Below, piece after piece: positions 46,401 to 56,303 of a stretch of DNA of 64,000 nucleotides (its first letter is position 1; each line of letters opens with the position of its first letter). The DNA comes from Rhynchopus sp. YZ270_cl-10 (taxonomy: Eukaryota; Euglenozoa; Diplonemea; Diplonemida; Diplonemidae), in contig OZ037856.1 of NCBI GenBank assembly GCA_964035575.1, positions 1 to 64,000 of the forward strand, in the 5' to 3' direction. The notes beneath the pieces are model-generated. The model was not told the origin of the DNA, searched no databases, and worked only from the letters and a program-made list of their open reading frames with translations. Made by a program: the position numbers and the translations under genes.

Positions 46401-48189
46401 ACTCGGCACACAGCGCCCCGTGCACGTACATCCCTGTCTCCATCACGTTGTGCTCCCAGGTCATGTCGTGCCCCGAGAGCTGGTAGTCGAAGCTGTCCTG
46501 TGTTGTGTCCGTCACACCCTCTGCCCAGTAGATGCACTGGTACACACCGCACAGGAAGTTCGGCATCGCTGCGTCGGGCACCACCAGCGACGACGTCCGC
46601 ACATCACCGCATCTGTTCCCAAGCGCCTCCACCTCAGCCGCACCCAGGGCACGCGAGTACACACGCACGTCCCACACCTTCCCGGGGTGCTGCGGCACAG
46701 ACAGCACACCCCCCACCTGCATCGTCCCCGACACAGACACAGGCGAACCCCGCGCAGCCACACCGTTCACATACACAGCCACAGCACCGTCAGCGGCAAC
46801 AACCACTGCCACATGGTTGCAGTGGCGGTGCGAGAGCGCTGTCGTGTGCTCCACCGCCACCTCCGCCCCACCTGCAGCCCGCACTGTCACCGACACACGC
46901 CCCGCATCCTCGGCAACCGTCACCGCCTCAGACTGCAGCAGCACACCCGTCTGCCCCGCCGTGTGTGGCTGCACCTGCAGTGACAGCGTCACAGCGCCCG
47001 GCCCAGCAGACAGCGCACCGAAGTCCACACGCACTGCGCGCGACGCCATGTCCGTCACACTTTCGTACGGGAACTGCTCCTCACGCCTGTCCGTGGGGAA
47101 CAGCTCTGCCGACACTGCGTGGGCGTGTGCAGACAGGTCCTCGTAGGAAAACTCGAGCGGCACGTATGCGAACAGACTTGCGTCAAAGGGTCCCTGTCCG
47201 ATGCCTGCCAGTGCACAGCGTGCCTCGCAGCGGTTGAACGAACACACATCCCCCGCCGCACAACTGCCACACTGCACGGTTGTCCCGTCCTGCGCACGCA
47301 CCACACCGCACACAGCACCACGTTGCGCACACACTGCAGCCGAGGACGACGGCGACGTCGGCGATGGCAATGGCGATGGCGACGGCGACGGCGACAGTGT
47401 GCTTGTCACAGGTGTGCTTGTGCGTGGTACCTCGGTTTCAGGTGCCAATGTGTCAGGTGCTGATGTGCGGGGAGCCTTCGTCGCCGGAGCACCCGTGTCC
47501 TGCAGGCACGGCGCACGTGCCTCCTGTGGTGTCATCACGTGGTCTGCAAAGCTCACGTGGTCGACGAAGAACTCACCACCACGTGACATCTTCGTGCCCC
47601 CCAGGTGGAACTCTCCAATCGCCATCCCACCGTACCTCGAGCTCCGGTGCAGGTCCATCGTCGCCCTCTTCGACAGCACAACCTCGCCGTCGACCCACAG
47701 CCGCAGCATCGTCTCTGCAGCTGTGTACGTCAACACAACCTGGTGCCACACACCCGTCTCCAGCTTCGCACTGCTCCGCGCCCGGAAGAGCGGCGTCCGC
47801 ACACTCAGGTGTCCGCGAGAGCCCACCATCACCCACGCACCCCAGTTCCCGCGTGTCCTGTCCCTCGCCCTGTCTGTCCCTCCAAGCGTGAACAGCGTAC
47901 GACTTCCCCTGCTCATCACCCCCACGGGCTTCACATAGCCCGCAATCGAAAAGTCGACGTTTCCAGTGGGTGCCCCGTTCCCCTCCTTCAGGCTGATAAA
48001 GTCCCCGTTCAGCATGTGGTACGACTTCCCACACACTGCGTTGTCCCCGGACCCAAGCACAAGCTTCTTCGTTGTGCTCGTCCTCCCGAACGTGTCCGTC
48101 ACCTCAGGGCCGTCGAGGGTGTACTGCGAGTAGATGCTTCCCTGCACCAACCCCACACACAGAGCCAGCAGCGCCATGCTCTGCCGCAT
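43462..48189 (-). CDS. Secreted modular metallopeptidase/SGNH esterase with LamG domains, copy B
   Basis: The protein is identical to copy A over all 1575 residues: signal peptide, LamG, LamG-like, HENFH...E metallopeptidase, AGQSNMVG esterase, cadherin-like and LamG modules. The start is chosen at the ATG at 48189 for the same reason as in copy A. The intact frame and unchanged catalytic motifs indicate a very recent duplication, gene conversion or an assembly duplicate. The differing upstream DNA argues for a real second copy. Because that upstream DNA differs beyond about 400 bases from the ATG, expression of the two copies could differ. Confidence 0.87.
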   Translation of the reverse strand: MRQSMALLALCVGLVQGSIYSQYTLDGPEVTDTFGRTSTTKKLVLGSGDNAVCGKSYHMLNGDFISLKEGNGAPTGNVDFSIAGYVKPVGVMSRGSRTLFTLGGTDRARDRTRGNWGAWVMVGSRGHLSVRTPLFRARSSAKLETGVWHQVVLTYTAAETMLRLWVDGEVVLSKRATMDLHRSSRYGGMAIGEFHLGGTKMSRGGEFFVDHVSFADHVMTPQEARAPCLQDTGAPATKAPRTSAPDTLAPETEVPRTSTPVTSTLSPSPSPSPLPSPTSPSSSAAVCAQRGAVCGVVRAQDGTTVQCGSCAAGDVCSFNRCEARCALAGIGQGPFDASLFAYVPLEFSYEDLSAHAHAVSAELFPTDRREEQFPYESVTDMASRAVRVDFGALSAGPGAVTLSLQVQPHTAGQTGVLLQSEAVTVAEDAGRVSVTVRAAGGAEVAVEHTTALSHRHCNHVAVVVAADGAVAVYVNGVAARGSPVSVSGTMQVGGVLSVPQHPGKVWDVRVYSRALGAAEVEALGNRCGDVRTSSLVVPDAAMPNFLCGVYQCIYWAEGVTDTTQDSFDYQLSGHDMTWEHNVMETGMYVHGALCAEYAKPRQVLLTDGYRQRWVSKFHFGKPWNQYVLHENFHAYQRRTYGATKFLAESTASWGAFSQKPTAYDTILGMYTLQPQLALWTTQSSTFADGIVDIGKGGHQYGAAIWEWYVTHHVLGDDFWVGKVFNRRRLGLAPLSGAPAEGMYNALAEAGYDMREVFSDFAARVTTWDVDYEDTFRASEAGSFRRLNGKNKKNKVNPVADEEVDNKVAVFYGAGGTDGAWVSVPGRYMIGDWAFNAYEVSGVAAETQYTVGVVPSAANPAYSEFRAQAVVYNTATGERRYVRLPAAAAGTGGKAVTATVRVGAGETLYLVVANTPATQFRDFLAYSYDYLIQAGGAPPAPVPVTVAPTPLPTPLPSTTAPATKAPRTSAPETRAPATRTPTTEAPAPTPSTPPARKPTRVFLMAGQSNMVGHGSRSDLQNYLSLRTELLERRTDVFAKSIIERSRGTAGLGPYYGASFGPELGFGHVLGDALSEDVYLFKASKGGTQIARADHWSPTGDADNLYAQMVAGFAAFRATLPADHVVSGFVWSQGYNDAFSDADANGYEAALIKLIAAVRADVGVPALPVVVVQGNDNQGVRGGVIRRAQAAVATADAHADWVPSDDLYHYFHYDGGSMVAIGERAGRAMLPLLGVSAAGAFPDVYVAVSGAVLQVGAAEGVLANDRGVAAQGAQAVVTAAPAHGTLRLGASGGFVYTPAPAFVGRDTFSYTVVQNGVAGAGGAAEVEVWVETQDAAAEHLILHYAFESAGVPVSPSASASAPSVVYDTTKHVQAYVDPSGVSVGVPGGVSGNCAELSGKKGAWNNGHMKVQMSPMPAFLLLREDDVTVSTWVKIAAGGDGGEMPIFSNAGRPNSRGLTLLTAGAGKSFKTVVYARDGKKVTVAGNTAHPIDDGEWHHVAAVVSRATDTATNYLDGVAVATASIAGVVGLFEEGYYTRFGGVAWLGKYNKFVGHMDEMRVYRAALSPLQVAQLYADRM

Positions 48190-48307
48190 CACACCACAGC
48201 ACAGTACAGTACAGCGCACACAAAGGTGTGGGGGGGGGTATGCTCTTCTGTGTGTACCCTTTCTTGTTGTCTGCGATGTTTCAGTTGTTTTGGTGTATAC
48301 AATCTAC

Positions 48308-48320
48308 CTGAGAGGGGAGG
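48308..48320 (-). promoter_or_regulatory. Candidate splice-leader acceptor, copy B
   Basis: Same pyrimidine tract and CAG as in copy A, 118 bases upstream of the ATG. Confidence 0.4.
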
Positions 48321-48480
48321 GTTTGTTGGTTTTGAGAGTGGGTTGCAATTGCAGAGAAACAGACACAAATGGACAAGCAGTCAAAATAGGGGAAGGGGCA
48401 TTTAGAGTTCTTGTTCCGGCATGCGGGAGGTGAGGTGGGGGGTGGGGAAAGGGAACGATAAACAGTCAGAAGCGGTGTGT

Positions 48481-48577
48481 GTGTGTGTTGTGCCACGTGG
48501 CACGACCTTTCTCTGCAACCTTCTGTGTGGACAACGTGGTTTGGCACTCTCCTCTCAAAGGAAGAGGAGAAGGCCAG
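48481..48577. repeat. 97-bp dispersed repeat, copy 2
   Basis: Identical to 42201-42297, with the palindrome at 48490-48503. Confidence 0.85.
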
Positions 48578-49319
48578 AAATGAGCAAGCTTGTTGTGCTA
48601 CCCACAGAACAGGTACAGGGGTGAGGGGTGGCCACACACAGACTTCTGTGTTTTCTATGAATAATATAACCGCACGATTATTTTTGAGGGCAGACAGCAA
48701 AAACAACAAGGGAACGAGGGAAAATGTGCTATTACGTAAGCTGGACCTGCAGTGGGGACCAATATTTCGAGAATACATCTCAGGGTGTCTGACCAAATCC
48801 GAAATGTAAGCGGGCAGTGTGGGCAGTCATATACCGGCGGAGGACTGCCATGTTAGGTGCAGGCCGGAGCAGACACAGCCAGTACAGTTTTTTTCCCTGG
48901 GGTAGTGAGAGGAGTCGGGAGAGGGTGGGGCTAAAATGAAGTTGGGGGATAAATCTTTTTTTTTCCTTCTGTTGTCTCGTTACGTTACGTTTAAAAAGTA
49001 TTGCTAAGCGGATGAATGTATTTATGAATGCTACGCAATTTGCTAATTTTCAGGCAGGTGTGGGTTTGTGTCATATTGCTTTTGCAGTTGAGATTAGAAA
49101 ATTTGCCTTTCTGCCCTCCAGGCTCTCTAGCCGGACGTCAGACTTGCGCCGGACGTGACGTACACTTGAGAGTGATCTCCTAAAAGCCAAACAGGAAAAT
49201 TTCAATCATCACCCAAGTCACGTGAGATCACTTGCGTGGTGGCTGCACGTTATTAAAATTTTCAAAAAAAAAAAAAAAAAAAAAGAGTCGTGACTCGTCA
49301 AAAAAAAAAAAATGGGGGG

Positions 49320-49379
49320 AGGGGAAGGCTCATTTTTACATTTTCAAGTAACATTGTGACCAGGGTTTTTTGTTACTTG
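49320..49379. repeat. Short dispersed repeat, copy 1
   Basis: A shared order of motifs (ggaaggctcattttacattt-like sequence, tcaagtaa, ttgtga, gttacttg) recurs at 52118-52168 next to a similar homopolymer. The copies differ by several substitutions and indels. Confidence 0.6.
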
Positions 49380-51718
49380 GGGGGGATGGAAAGACGGGAG
49401 TCATGAGGTTTTTGTTGAATTTTATGTCATGACAAATTCTTTTTGAGACAGCGCGTGACAATGCCAAAATTGAAACCGCGCCCTACTTTTCCTTTTTATG
49501 TTTTTCCCCCACCCCCGAAAACAATAAAGCAATAAAAACAATAAAGACAAAAGGGAGAGGTTGTGGTGAAACGCGCACAAAAAAGTGGTTTCTGTGGAGG
49601 GTGCCTGAATGTGTGTATGTTTTTTTATTTTGTTTTAATTTTTTGCTTTGTTATGTTGTTTTTGCTTTCTGCTTTCTGCTTTTTGCTTTTTTACACCAGC
49701 ATCAACAAAAAAAAAGAGCATTTTATTTTTTTGTGATTTTTGGTGGCGAAAAGCGACAGCAACCACGCACCAGGGTTTCCCTCCCCTTCTTTTACAGGGT
49801 TCTTAAATGGCGGAATCTAAATGCGGACATGCACAATGGATTGAGAAGAGCTCTCAATCTAACCCTTCGGTATATGACCTAACATTCAAAGTTTACAACC
49901 CCAGTAAAAAATAAAAATCGGTCACTCAGGGTAGGGTGCATAGCTACACACTCCAAGCGGTGTGTGCTACTGATCCTGCGCGAGTGGGACCGTTTGTTGT
50001 CTTGTGTTGTGAAGGGAGCGAAAGAGAAAGAAACGTGAGGAATGGGATTCAACGATAGAAACAGCGGGAGAAAGAGAGAAAGAGAAACACGTTCCACAAA
50101 CCGGTGTTTGGGACTGCAACAGGCCTGACACTAACTTTTGGGTTTTTTTGGGAAATCGTGGGATGATGGTCCAATAAGAGAGAAAAAAATGCAAAAATAT
50201 GGCGTTGTGACATCTTGTGACGTCTTCTGCTACGTTTTTGTGCACCGGCCTGCCGTTGTGCACACTACATTATGTGTCCACCCTGTTTTGGAGGAACATT
50301 TATAGTCACACAACAGTAAGCTACCAATCTTGTTCCCTCAAACAAAATGGGCAGAAGGGAGAGGGAAGAAAAAAAACAGACAGAAAGAGATTTGAAACGC
50401 AGCATAGCGCTTCTGTGATCTGGCTTTTTAAGAGACGAGAATTAAAGACTAAAACGGGGATATCCCCAAATAGCCTCAAAATCGGCCAAGCCAACGTTTT
50501 TTAATTGGATGGTTTGGAGGAAGGGGGTAGGGGTTTTATTTTTTTTGTGGAAATTCGGGGAAGACGTGGAATGCGAGAAATACAAAAGATGCTACAGCGC
50601 GGCTGCACTAAAAGTCGTTGCAGGGGCGAAACAGTGGGAAAACAAAAGCGCAATTAATGACGGGATTGCAGAATACGTACACCATGTGTGATTGGGAAAC
50701 GGCCCGTCGAATGACCGGTTGGGATTTGAAAAAAAAAAATTTACACGGGGGGGTTTTTTTGTACACGGTGGTCAGGGGGAAAATTGCATCACTCCTATTC
50801 ATGGTCCTTTACCCAGCCTACGAAGCCTCAAGAACTGAAGAAGGCGACAAAGTCCACGTGTCCTATTGATGACCATAACACATCGGTGGGCCTTGCGAAA
50901 AGACAGACTTGAAGTTGCCAGAAGAACTTGAAAGGTTCGCTCATCGAGTGGTGTTGGAAAACAAAACCCCCCCAATTCTGCCATGTAAAAAACTCGTGCA
51001 AATTGGTACGCCCCAAAAAAAGTCGGTGTGCCCTACGCATCGTGGTTCTGACCGATCACACCGTCTTTTATGTTATTTTATTTATTTTTTGCTCGAATTT
51101 CTTTCTGGAATTGCCATATATCGTGGGATGACAATAAAATTTAACTGTGAACGCCTCTTGCTTCAAAGTATGTTTAAAAAGAAGCGAAGAAGCAAAGCAG
51201 GAAGAGATCTCCGATGGAAAACAGCCAAAAACGCGTCTGAATCAACAAGTTCAGGAGAAAAAGACAACAAGGCAGGGGTGACATAGCCTCGGTAGATTAT
51301 TATACCAGAAATTGTTTTTTTTTTTCTTCTTTGATTTAAAAATAAGGTTTCAAGAGGACGTCGTATCTCTTCTGTTTCCAACTTTTTTTTTATAAAAGAC
51401 ATAGACCTAAAGGAGAAAGAAAGAAAGAGTTTATAAGATGATCCTAAGCCTCTCGTACTTAGTCACCTTATCATATTCGTTATCGCACAGCATCAGCTGC
51501 GCTGGACACAAGTTTGTTGTCAGGGATGATGTCATTTCCCCAGCCGGTGTTCGTAATTTTGGCACGTACGATGACGAAGAAAAGTGTAACAGCAAAGGAG
51601 AAGCAAATAGAGAGGAAAACAGCGGGGCGAGTGAAAGAAAGTGAAGTTATTATTGCAGACACCTCAACGGATGCAAGCAGAAATAAAGAGAATACGATAC
51701 GAGCAAAAGCGATAAAGC

Positions 51719-51774
51719 GGCGGGGGTAGGGTGGGGTGGGATGGGGTGGGGTGGGGTTGGGGGGTGAGGAGGGT
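51719..51774. other. G-quadruplex-prone tract
   Basis: At least eight G runs of three to six bases separated by one to three bases (for example gggtggggtgggatgggg). It meets the usual pattern for G-quadruplex formation on the plus strand. It lies in non-coding DNA about 700 bases beyond the 3' end of the GMC gene. Confidence 0.75.
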
Positions 51775-52117
51775 GTTTCCAATTCCAAAAAAAGGGAACT
51801 CAGACGATGCGTGACGATCCCTCACACATCCGAAATAATCAGAAAAATTGCACCCAAGCGAAGGGAAGTTGGGGATATTTTTTGGGGGGGATATTAGTTT
51901 TTTGTACCAAGAGAGTATCGTGACCGTTTGGTTGTACAAAAAGAGGGAGGGTGGAGAATGTCCACACACCCAAGCTGCCCACATACCAAGGCTCTATGAT
52001 GCAAGCCTTGTTGCTTCCGCAGTCTGAGGGCTTGTGAACTACGACTGTGAGTCATCGCGACTTCGTTGTGCTGACTTTTTCCTTTTTCTTCTTTTTTTTT
52101 CTTCTTTTTTTTTTTTT

Positions 52118-52168
52118 GAGGGAAGGCCCATTTTACATTTCAAGTAATTGTGGACTGAGTGTTACTTG
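52118..52168. repeat. Short dispersed repeat, copy 2
   Basis: Diverged relative of 49320-49379, in the same orientation. Confidence 0.6.
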
Positions 52169-52436
52169 AAAAAAAATTATCTTTTTATTTTTTTATTGGC
52201 TGCAGAATAGCTCCAAAAACGGTGTTTTTCCATCGTAATTATTATTATTATTTTCGAGGGAACTTCTCTTCGTTTTGGAAAACTTGTTACAGAGGAAAGA
52301 AAAAAAAAAAGAATGTTACGTTGCGTGGGGTTTTTTGTTTTCTTTATTATGATTTGACCCCTTTTCCTTTTTTGTTTTGGTTTTGTTTTGTTTTTGTTTG
52401 TTTTGTTTCTAGGTTCCTTTCCTGGCGTGGAATGGC

Positions 52437-55400
52437 TCATCCCGCCGGTGAGGGTGGGTCCTCGAAGCAGTACTTCTCCAGGTGACAGAGGATTGACGGG
52501 TAGACGTCATCAAAAACGGTCTTTCCATAAACGCAGTCAAGGTGGCCATAGTGCTGGAAAGTCGTGCGAGTGTAGATGTCTTTGTCCAGCCCATTGCGCC
52601 CTGACTTGGTCCGAAGCTCGTCAATGAGTCTCTCTGAACCCTTGGGCGACCACAATTTGTTCTGCATCCCATGCACGACGTGCACAGGTATCTTACGTCT
52701 CACGAAATCGTCGAGCCCAGGCATGTACGTATCCTTTCCTTTGACGTCGACGACATGCCCTTTACGCACAGTCAACGCTGAATGCAGCAAGGTGTCCATG
52801 TTGGCAAAGCCGAACATCGAGCGCAGCTCGCGATGTGTGGCGTCGTTCAAGTTGTCGTGCTGGTGGAGGTTACCGTACATGAAAGTGATCTCATGGCACG
52901 TCGGTTCGGAGCACCACTGCTTGGGCCTCTCCTGCACGTACGCCTGAGCACGCATTGCCAACCGCTCATACCAGCAGTCATTGTCCGTAGGGTCCATTCC
53001 CTTAACACCGAAGAGGTTGAGTACCGACGGCAAGCGGAGTGTGCTCTTGGCCCAGTTAATGAAGGGTGTGTCCGTGTACCAACCTACCTGGGACAAGCAA
53101 ACCGAACGTACACCCTCAATGCCGTTCAGAAGTGCCATCGAAAAGGTGAGCGCCCCGAGGCAGTGTGCATATACCTGCACTGTGCGGACCTGTGCCAACC
53201 TGCATATTTCATTGATGTGTGTAGGCCAGTCGTCCTTCGCCAGCGTGTCCAGGTTGCACGGTAGGCACGACAGCTCTGGGAGGGCGCTTGACACACGCAT
53301 TTCGGGGAGCCACACGTCGTAACCGCGTTCATAGAGGTACTCCACCAGGTTGGTCTCAATCGTCAGCGGGAGGAAGATGCCGGACGACACCCCAAGCCCG
53401 TGCATCAGCACCACTGGGCCTTTTAGCCCATTGCAGTAACGTGTCAGCTTGAGTTCGACGCCGTCCCTGCACTTTGGGTAGTGCACAGATGTGACTTTGC
53501 ACCGCAGGTCGCGTGTTGGGCTCGGGCTGTTCAGGTCGGAACTGAGTGCTGGGGTCTGAGGGTTGACGGTATTGCGCAGCATGTAGATGTCTGCGAGGTT
53601 GCGCTCAAACATCTTTGCAAAGCGCACGAGCACTCCAGTGTGGGTGGCGAGGCATGTTGCGGTGCCGACGAGTCCTCCAGTGTTGGCGTCGTCATGCTTG
53701 CTGATCACGTCCATTGTTGTCATCTGTTTGGAAAAGTTGAAGAGTCCGATGGTGAGCAGTCCCCTGTACGCAATGCTCTTCTTCGCCTTCTCCCTCACAG
53801 CAGCATTGTCAGACCACGGGCACGTGTCACCGGCGGTGATGCTCACAGTCAGGTGGGTAGTGTCGGTCCACAGCTCCAGCGGCCCTTTGTAGTCGATCTT
53901 AACCCGCTTGAACCCGTCGAAATAGTAGACGCCACCGTCGCTCGCTGTCATTTTGAACTGGTACACCATCCGCCTACCGTCAACCACGTCCGGATCCTGT
54001 GCAAACAGCTGGAAGCGCCCGTCCGACACCATCAACCGGTCTGGCGAGAGGGCTGTGCAGGTAACTGTGCCTTCCACGAAGTTACCAGCAAATCCGGCAT
54101 CCATCTCGAGGGCTGGGAGGTCAGGAAGCGTAACCAGAAGCACGAAGTTGCATTTGAATTCTTCTCCGTTGCTGATCCTCGTCACTTTCCCGTCCATCTC
54201 CTCAGTGAAGCGCACGCCGTCGGAAGGCTTCATGACAGGCTTGGGGTAAGGACGCACCGGTTTTTGGCTGGGCACAGGCTCAAGGTTCGCGTCGTCCTCC
54301 AGCATGTAACCCATCGCGCGCTCGCTCAGCCCCGTAATAGTGAGGAGTGGGTTGATACCGCAGCAGCGTGGAACGATGGACCCGTCCATGATGTACAACC
54401 CCTTGTACACTTCTGTCGACGCGGGATTATCCCCCGTGAACACCTGACCCTTGTGGTTCACCACTCCTTCGTCACATGTCTCAGCGATCACGCATCCTCC
54501 GAGCGAGTGCACACTCACCGCCATACCATTTTCCCAAAGTGGGTTTGAGATGTACTCCTCCGCCTTCAGCGCATCCGCCAGGTCCTTCATCCCGTCGTCC
54601 GCGTGCTTCCAGTTCGGCAGTTTCCCTACCTCAGGCCAGCTGATCATTGCCGTTTTCCCGCAGCTGCTGAGTGAGATCGTGCCCCATCCTCTGGTTTCGC
54701 TGTTCACGTTGTCTGTACTGCAACGGTCCTGCGACATGACCAGGAAGGCCTCCAGGTTGTCGAGGGTGCTCTCGTCCCCCTGCTTGATGTCCTTCACAAT
54801 CTTCTCTATCCCCTTCAGCGTTGGGTGTTCGCCAAAGTCTTTGATGCTGTTCGCAATCACATCGAAAGGCAGCGCCAACCCGGACACGGACCGCAGCGCA
54901 CCTGGAATGGCACAATCCTCAACGATGTACCCCAAGTCGAGGTCCTCAATGTCACGCATATCACAGATGCTTGTGATGCAGGGCCCGCTAGCAAACTGGG
55001 AGTCAACTGCGTTGTGGCCAGCGCCAAAGTTTTGAACTTTGCGCTTCGTCCAAGCAGCGGCACCAATGGAGTCCCCGTTGCCCGAGTAGTGGTGTCCCAG
55101 GCGGTCGCTCACCTGGAGACCTTCCTTCTTAGAACGCAGCATAATCTCGTTGGTACCCATCGTGCCTGCAGAGATGACAACACGCTCCGCACGAACCCAC
55201 ATCTCCGACTGGCAAAACAGCGCACGGCCTTTACCCTCGTATCCGTTGAAGCGGTAATGCACCAGCCACTTGCCATCCTTGGAACGCGACACACGCAGCA
55301 CCTCCGTTTCGCAGTAAATCTCGACCCCCTGCGCCCACGCTGAGGGAAGGTAGTTCATGGCAGTCGTGTTCTTCGCGCCCACGTTGCACCCCGTCACGCA

Positions 55401-56120
55401 GTCGCCGCAGTTGTTGCACGCCGGCTGCGTCAGTCCACTCGTCTCATGCGTTGTCTCCTTGAAGGTGACGTTGATCGGAGTCATGTACCACTCGGCAGCA
55501 GCCATGTCCCCAACGCCGCTCTCCTTAACGTTTTCGACTGCTTCGCGAAGCGCTTCCGCCTTGCTCAGTTTTGGGTGTGCCCCCTTGTTCGGGTAGACAT
55601 TCGAGCCGAGCATCTTGCGCGCAGTATCAAAGTGTTTGTCAAAATCTCCAGACGCAAACTCATTGCGCAGAATCTCCGGCCACTCATCGGTCTGGTACAC
55701 GCGTTTATCCGCCGGTAGCGCCACATTCGCGTTGATCAGACTCGTTCCGCCCAAACCACATCCCAACACCAGTGACATCGTGTCGTACTGGCGCACATCG
55801 AACAGCCCCGTTTTCGATCCCGTGTGGATGGCTTTGTCTCCAGCCTGAACCGTCAGCTGCAGCTCTTTCAGGCTCGAAAGCAGTTCATCAGGGAAGTCGC
55901 CCGGGAGGAATTCTCTGCCACGCTCGAGCATGCAGACCTTCAGGCGCTCGCCAGTCGTCTTGTTGCGCATCAATGATCCACGCAGGGCGGAGACCCCGCC
56001 GCCGTACCCGCTCCCGATAACGATCATGTCGTACTCAGGCTTCATTTCCGAATGGGGCCGTGACAGGTTGAAGAAGCGTTTCTCCCTCGTGCCGCCGCCC
56101 TGGTGGCTGTGCTCAGGCAT
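52437..56120 (-). CDS. GMC oxidoreductase (sterol-oxidase-like) fused to an alpha/beta hydrolase
   Basis: 1227 aa. I chose the ATG at 56120 because a strong acceptor lies 56 bases upstream; the frame is open 87 codons further, but that part reads as UTR. The N-terminal half is an FAD-dependent GMC oxidoreductase: GSGYGGG dinucleotide-binding motif (about 36-42), CNNCGDCVTGC (Cys235, 238, 241, 245), VVISAGTMGTNEIM, HSLGG (His538) and a GMC C-terminal GINPLLTITGLSERA. The C-terminal half is an alpha/beta hydrolase: VVLMHGLG oxyanion region, nucleophile elbow AHCLGA (Cys987 where most lipases have Ser), and YGHLD (His1193). A linker of about 270 residues separates them. GMC enzymes of this branch oxidise alcohols such as cholesterol. 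The hydrolase may release the substrate from an ester, which is inference. No signal peptide or transmembrane segment is obvious. The four-Cys motif resembles a ferredoxin cluster but is also seen in related GMC proteins. Confidence 0.88.
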   Translation of the reverse strand: MPEHSHQGGGTREKRFFNLSRPHSEMKPEYDMIVIGSGYGGGVSALRGSLMRNKTTGERLKVCMLERGREFLPGDFPDELLSSLKELQLTVQAGDKAIHTGSKTGLFDVRQYDTMSLVLGCGLGGTSLINANVALPADKRVYQTDEWPEILRNEFASGDFDKHFDTARKMLGSNVYPNKGAHPKLSKAEALREAVENVKESGVGDMAAAEWYMTPINVTFKETTHETSGLTQPACNNCGDCVTGCNVGAKNTTAMNYLPSAWAQGVEIYCETEVLRVSRSKDGKWLVHYRFNGYEGKGRALFCQSEMWVRAERVVISAGTMGTNEIMLRSKKEGLQVSDRLGHHYSGNGDSIGAAAWTKRKVQNFGAGHNAVDSQFASGPCITSICDMRDIEDLDLGYIVEDCAIPGALRSVSGLALPFDVIANSIKDFGEHPTLKGIEKIVKDIKQGDESTLDNLEAFLVMSQDRCSTDNVNSETRGWGTISLSSCGKTAMISWPEVGKLPNWKHADDGMKDLADALKAEEYISNPLWENGMAVSVHSLGGCVIAETCDEGVVNHKGQVFTGDNPASTEVYKGLYIMDGSIVPRCCGINPLLTITGLSERAMGYMLEDDANLEPVPSQKPVRPYPKPVMKPSDGVRFTEEMDGKVTRISNGEEFKCNFVLLVTLPDLPALEMDAGFAGNFVEGTVTCTALSPDRLMVSDGRFQLFAQDPDVVDGRRMVYQFKMTASDGGVYYFDGFKRVKIDYKGPLELWTDTTHLTVSITAGDTCPWSDNAAVREKAKKSIAYRGLLTIGLFNFSKQMTTMDVISKHDDANTGGLVGTATCLATHTGVLVRFAKMFERNLADIYMLRNTVNPQTPALSSDLNSPSPTRDLRCKVTSVHYPKCRDGVELKLTRYCNGLKGPVVLMHGLGVSSGIFLPLTIETNLVEYLYERGYDVWLPEMRVSSALPELSCLPCNLDTLAKDDWPTHINEICRLAQVRTVQVYAHCLGALTFSMALLNGIEGVRSVCLSQVGWYTDTPFINWAKSTLRLPSVLNLFGVKGMDPTDNDCWYERLAMRAQAYVQERPKQWCSEPTCHEITFMYGNLHQHDNLNDATHRELRSMFGFANMDTLLHSALTVRKGHVVDVKGKDTYMPGLDDFVRRKIPVHVVHGMQNKLWSPKGSERLIDELRTKSGRNGLDKDIYTRTTFQHYGHLDCVYGKTVFDDVYPSILCHLEKYCFEDPPSPAG

Positions 56121-56176
56121 GTTGTATGTTTTTGGTTTTTTGTTTTGTTTTGTTTTGGTTGGTTGAACTATTGCTC

Positions 56177-56189
56177 CTGAAAACAGGGG
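56177..56189 (-). promoter_or_regulatory. Candidate splice-leader acceptor of the GMC gene
   Basis: The minus strand reads CCCCTGTTTTCAG, followed by a 56-base A-rich leader and then the ATG. There is no upstream coding exon. This is the clearest acceptor in the window. Confidence 0.55.
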
Positions 56190-56303
56190 ATAATAAGGGA
56201 TAATGTGAAGTTTAATGTGGGTACAGAGAGAGGAGGGAGGGGAGAGGGGGCAAGAAAAGCCTTTGCGAAAAGCTCTTTTTCTCCATTGCGAAGGGAACGA
56301 GTG

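Larger units (their letters stand above)
42776..48720. repeat. Tandem duplication, copy B
   Basis: Second copy of the 6280-offset duplication. It is identical to copy A through the gene, with the 5' flank shortened by small deletions. After 48720 it diverges completely from the sequence that follows copy A. Confidence 0.95.
48721..52436. other. Gene-poor interval
   Basis: About 3.7 kb of AT-rich, homopolymer-rich DNA. Plus-strand frames of 60-125 codons exist (for example 50509-50691 and 51438-51644), but they lack recognisable domains, the high-GC codon use of the confirmed genes, and acceptor sites, so I do not call them. It contains a diverged dispersed repeat pair (49320-49379 and 52118-52168) and a G-rich tract at 51719-51774. 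Confidence 0.6.

Noticed and set aside
50509-51644. Plus-strand frames of 60-125 codons, one (51438) with a signal-peptide-like start
   Set aside because: AT-rich codon use unlike the confirmed genes, no homology recognised, and no acceptor site.
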